Below, in pieces: positions 5,350 through 6,503 of a stretch of 6,503 nucleotides of DNA (position 1 is the first letter of the stretch; the number at the start of each line of letters is the position of its first letter). Source of the stretch: Puniceicoccales bacterium (GTDB lineage Bacteria > Verrucomicrobiota > Verrucomicrobiia > Opitutales > Oceanipulchritudinaceae). The notes under the pieces are model-generated. The model saw only the letters and a list, made by a program, of their open reading frames with translations, searched no databases and was not told the DNA's origin. The stretch covers positions 1-6,503 of the forward strand of contig JAUVDD010000098.1 in assembly GCA_030595525.1 (NCBI GenBank), written 5' to 3'. A program made the translations under genes and the position numbers.

Positions 5350-6503
5350 TTATTTCACCGCATCGAGCGACAACTCGAGCATGGCAACAGGGAAACCTGA
5401 TTCGACCCTAACGCGCAACTCATGAACCCCGGGTTTGAGAAGCTTGGTCTGTTTCTCAGTTAGCATGATCGAAGAAATCCGACTCTCAGGTTTTTTATGC
5501 CGCATCTTGTCGTCGAAGATCAGTTTGTTATCAAGATAGATCATCAGGAAACCGAGGCCCTGGACATCTGGGTCTTCCGTTGCCAGTTCAATATTCAGCG
5601 CTGCGCGTTTTGGTGCCTTCTTTATATTGAACGTCGTAGTGGAATTCGCGAACCCTGACGGGGCCGCAACAAGACGTTCACGCTTGGGCGGCGGGGTGTA
5701 AAGCAGTCCGTGGATTTTGTGCATCGTTGAGACGGGAATCTTGCTGACCTTGCGGTCGAAGGTAAGCCACCCGTTCTGCTCGTGGCGCATGTCTGTGAAC
5801 TGCGTATAGACAGCGCCAGAAAGTCCGAACGACTGTTCCAGCCACAGCGTTTGCACATAGCGTTCGTAGTGCGGAATCATGCCTGGAACGGAATAGACCG
5901 GACGCTTGATATCGCTGATATAATCGTTGTCAGCGGAGGCATTGACCGGGTTCATGCCACCTTGTCGATCCTTTGCGGTCACTCGACCATCCGGGTTGTC
6001 CGGTAATTTCGGTTCCGGCATCGGCAGCCAGTTGTTGCCATTGACGGGAACGCCGAAACCGCCAGTTTCTCCCAGAACCACGGCGCGGTGCGGTTCCAAA
6101 TCCGGACGTGTCATCGAGGGGAAGCGTTCGTAGTCGTGCAGGTCGCGGATCTGTGCCAGCCCATCAACATCGTTCCAGCCACTGGCGGCGGAAACAATGT
6201 GGTTTGGCAACAGCTCCTGAGCCCACTTTACGATATTCTCAGTGTCGTGCTGGCCCCACGCTTCGTTGAAGACAATCCACTTGACGACAGACGGATGGTT
6301 GTTGAGCGAATCAATCAGCATTACCTGTTCGTTTTTCCAACGCTCGGACTCGCCGGCCTTGACGGCCAGCTTCCTGCCGTTCTTGTTGCAAATGAAGTCC
6401 TGCCAAACGAGCAGACCGAGACGATCGCAATTGTAGTACCAGCGCGAGGGGTTTCGCTTAATGTGCAGACGCACCATGTTGCAGCCGATATCCTTGAGAT
6501 ATT
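5350..6503 (-). CDS. Glycoside hydrolase family 2 enzyme, C-terminal part, N-terminus off the window
   Basis: A retaining exo-glycosidase of the GH2 type, the family of beta-galactosidases, beta-glucuronidases and beta-mannosidases. The frame is open from the right edge to the TAA at 5352-5350, giving 384 residues; the N-terminal sugar-binding and beta-sandwich domains, and any signal peptide, lie outside. The visible part opens in the TIM barrel with YLKDIGCNMVRLH, then RWYYNCDRLGLLVWQDF. The acid/base Glu is in VFNEAWGQ (codon 6262-6264) and the nucleophile Glu in VLGETGGFG (codon 6067-6069), with DLHDY between them. The barrel ends near GAVYTQFTDMRHEQNGWLTF, a typical GH2 feature. About 90 further residues form a beta-rich C-terminal domain. 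Substrate specificity cannot be told from this part. It is oriented like the sulfatase, which fits glycan breakdown, but a hairpin-rich gap separates it from the next gene. An ATG at 6477 is internal, not the start. Confidence 0.93.
   Translation of the reverse strand, partial: YLKDIGCNMVRLHIKRNPSRWYYNCDRLGLLVWQDFICNKNGRKLAVKAGESERWKNEQVMLIDSLNNHPSVVKWIVFNEAWGQHDTENIVKWAQELLPNHIVSAASGWNDVDGLAQIRDLHDYERFPSMTRPDLEPHRAVVLGETGGFGVPVNGNNWLPMPEPKLPDNPDGRVTAKDRQGGMNPVNASADNDYISDIKRPVYSVPGMIPHYERYVQTLWLEQSFGLSGAVYTQFTDMRHEQNGWLTFDRKVSKIPVSTMHKIHGLLYTPPPKRERLVAAPSGFANSTTTFNIKKAPKRAALNIELATEDPDVQGLGFLMIYLDNKLIFDDKMRHKKPESRISSIMLTEKQTKLLKPGVHELRVRVESGFPVAMLELSLDAVK

Noticed and set aside
5143..5400. An 85-codon plus-strand frame across the hairpin-rich gap
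   Set aside because: It reads through the repeat element and into the antisense of the GH2 end, with no ribosome site or recognisable domain.

Overview
This 6.5 kb window looks like chromosomal DNA of a polysaccharide-degrading bacterium, probably of the Planctomycetota-Verrucomicrobiota group and perhaps Opitutae-like. That placement is inference. It rests on an exported iduronate-2-sulfatase-type sulfatase and a family 2 glycoside hydrolase in the same window, exported hydrolases, mostly weak Shine-Dalgarno sequences, and palindromic repeats between genes. No rRNA, tRNA, CRISPR array or transposase gene was seen.

Layout, left to right. Bases 1-1196 (minus) hold the first 398 residues of an exported sulfatase that runs off the left edge. 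Bases 1395-2819 (minus) hold a complete secreted M28 zinc peptidase resembling carboxypeptidase Q. Bases 2820-3325 have no intact gene. They carry a palindromic REP-like repeat that contains a second small palindrome, a possible C-terminal gene remnant, and a change from about 50% GC to clearly AT-rich DNA. Bases 3326-4069 (plus) are the only plus-strand gene: an AT-rich, unrecognised 247-residue protein with two probable membrane segments. Bases 4132-5082 (minus) encode an exported DUF4097-like beta-solenoid protein with an exact 18-residue repeat. Bases 5083-5349 are intergenic and packed with hairpins, including a compact 71-bp element with 7-bp terminal inverted repeats and two 10-bp hairpins. 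Bases 5350-6503 (minus) are the C-terminal part of a GH2 enzyme that runs off the right edge.

The sulfatase and the GH2 enzyme would fit removal of sulfate from, and cleavage of, a sulfated glycan. They are about 4 kb apart, separated by genes with no evident glycan role, so one operon is not supported. The least ordinary features are the AT-rich orphan membrane gene, next to a repeat and a possible gene scar, and the two related repeat copies, one of which has an extra palindrome placed exactly in its hairpin loop. I see no complete, clearly new multi-gene system here.
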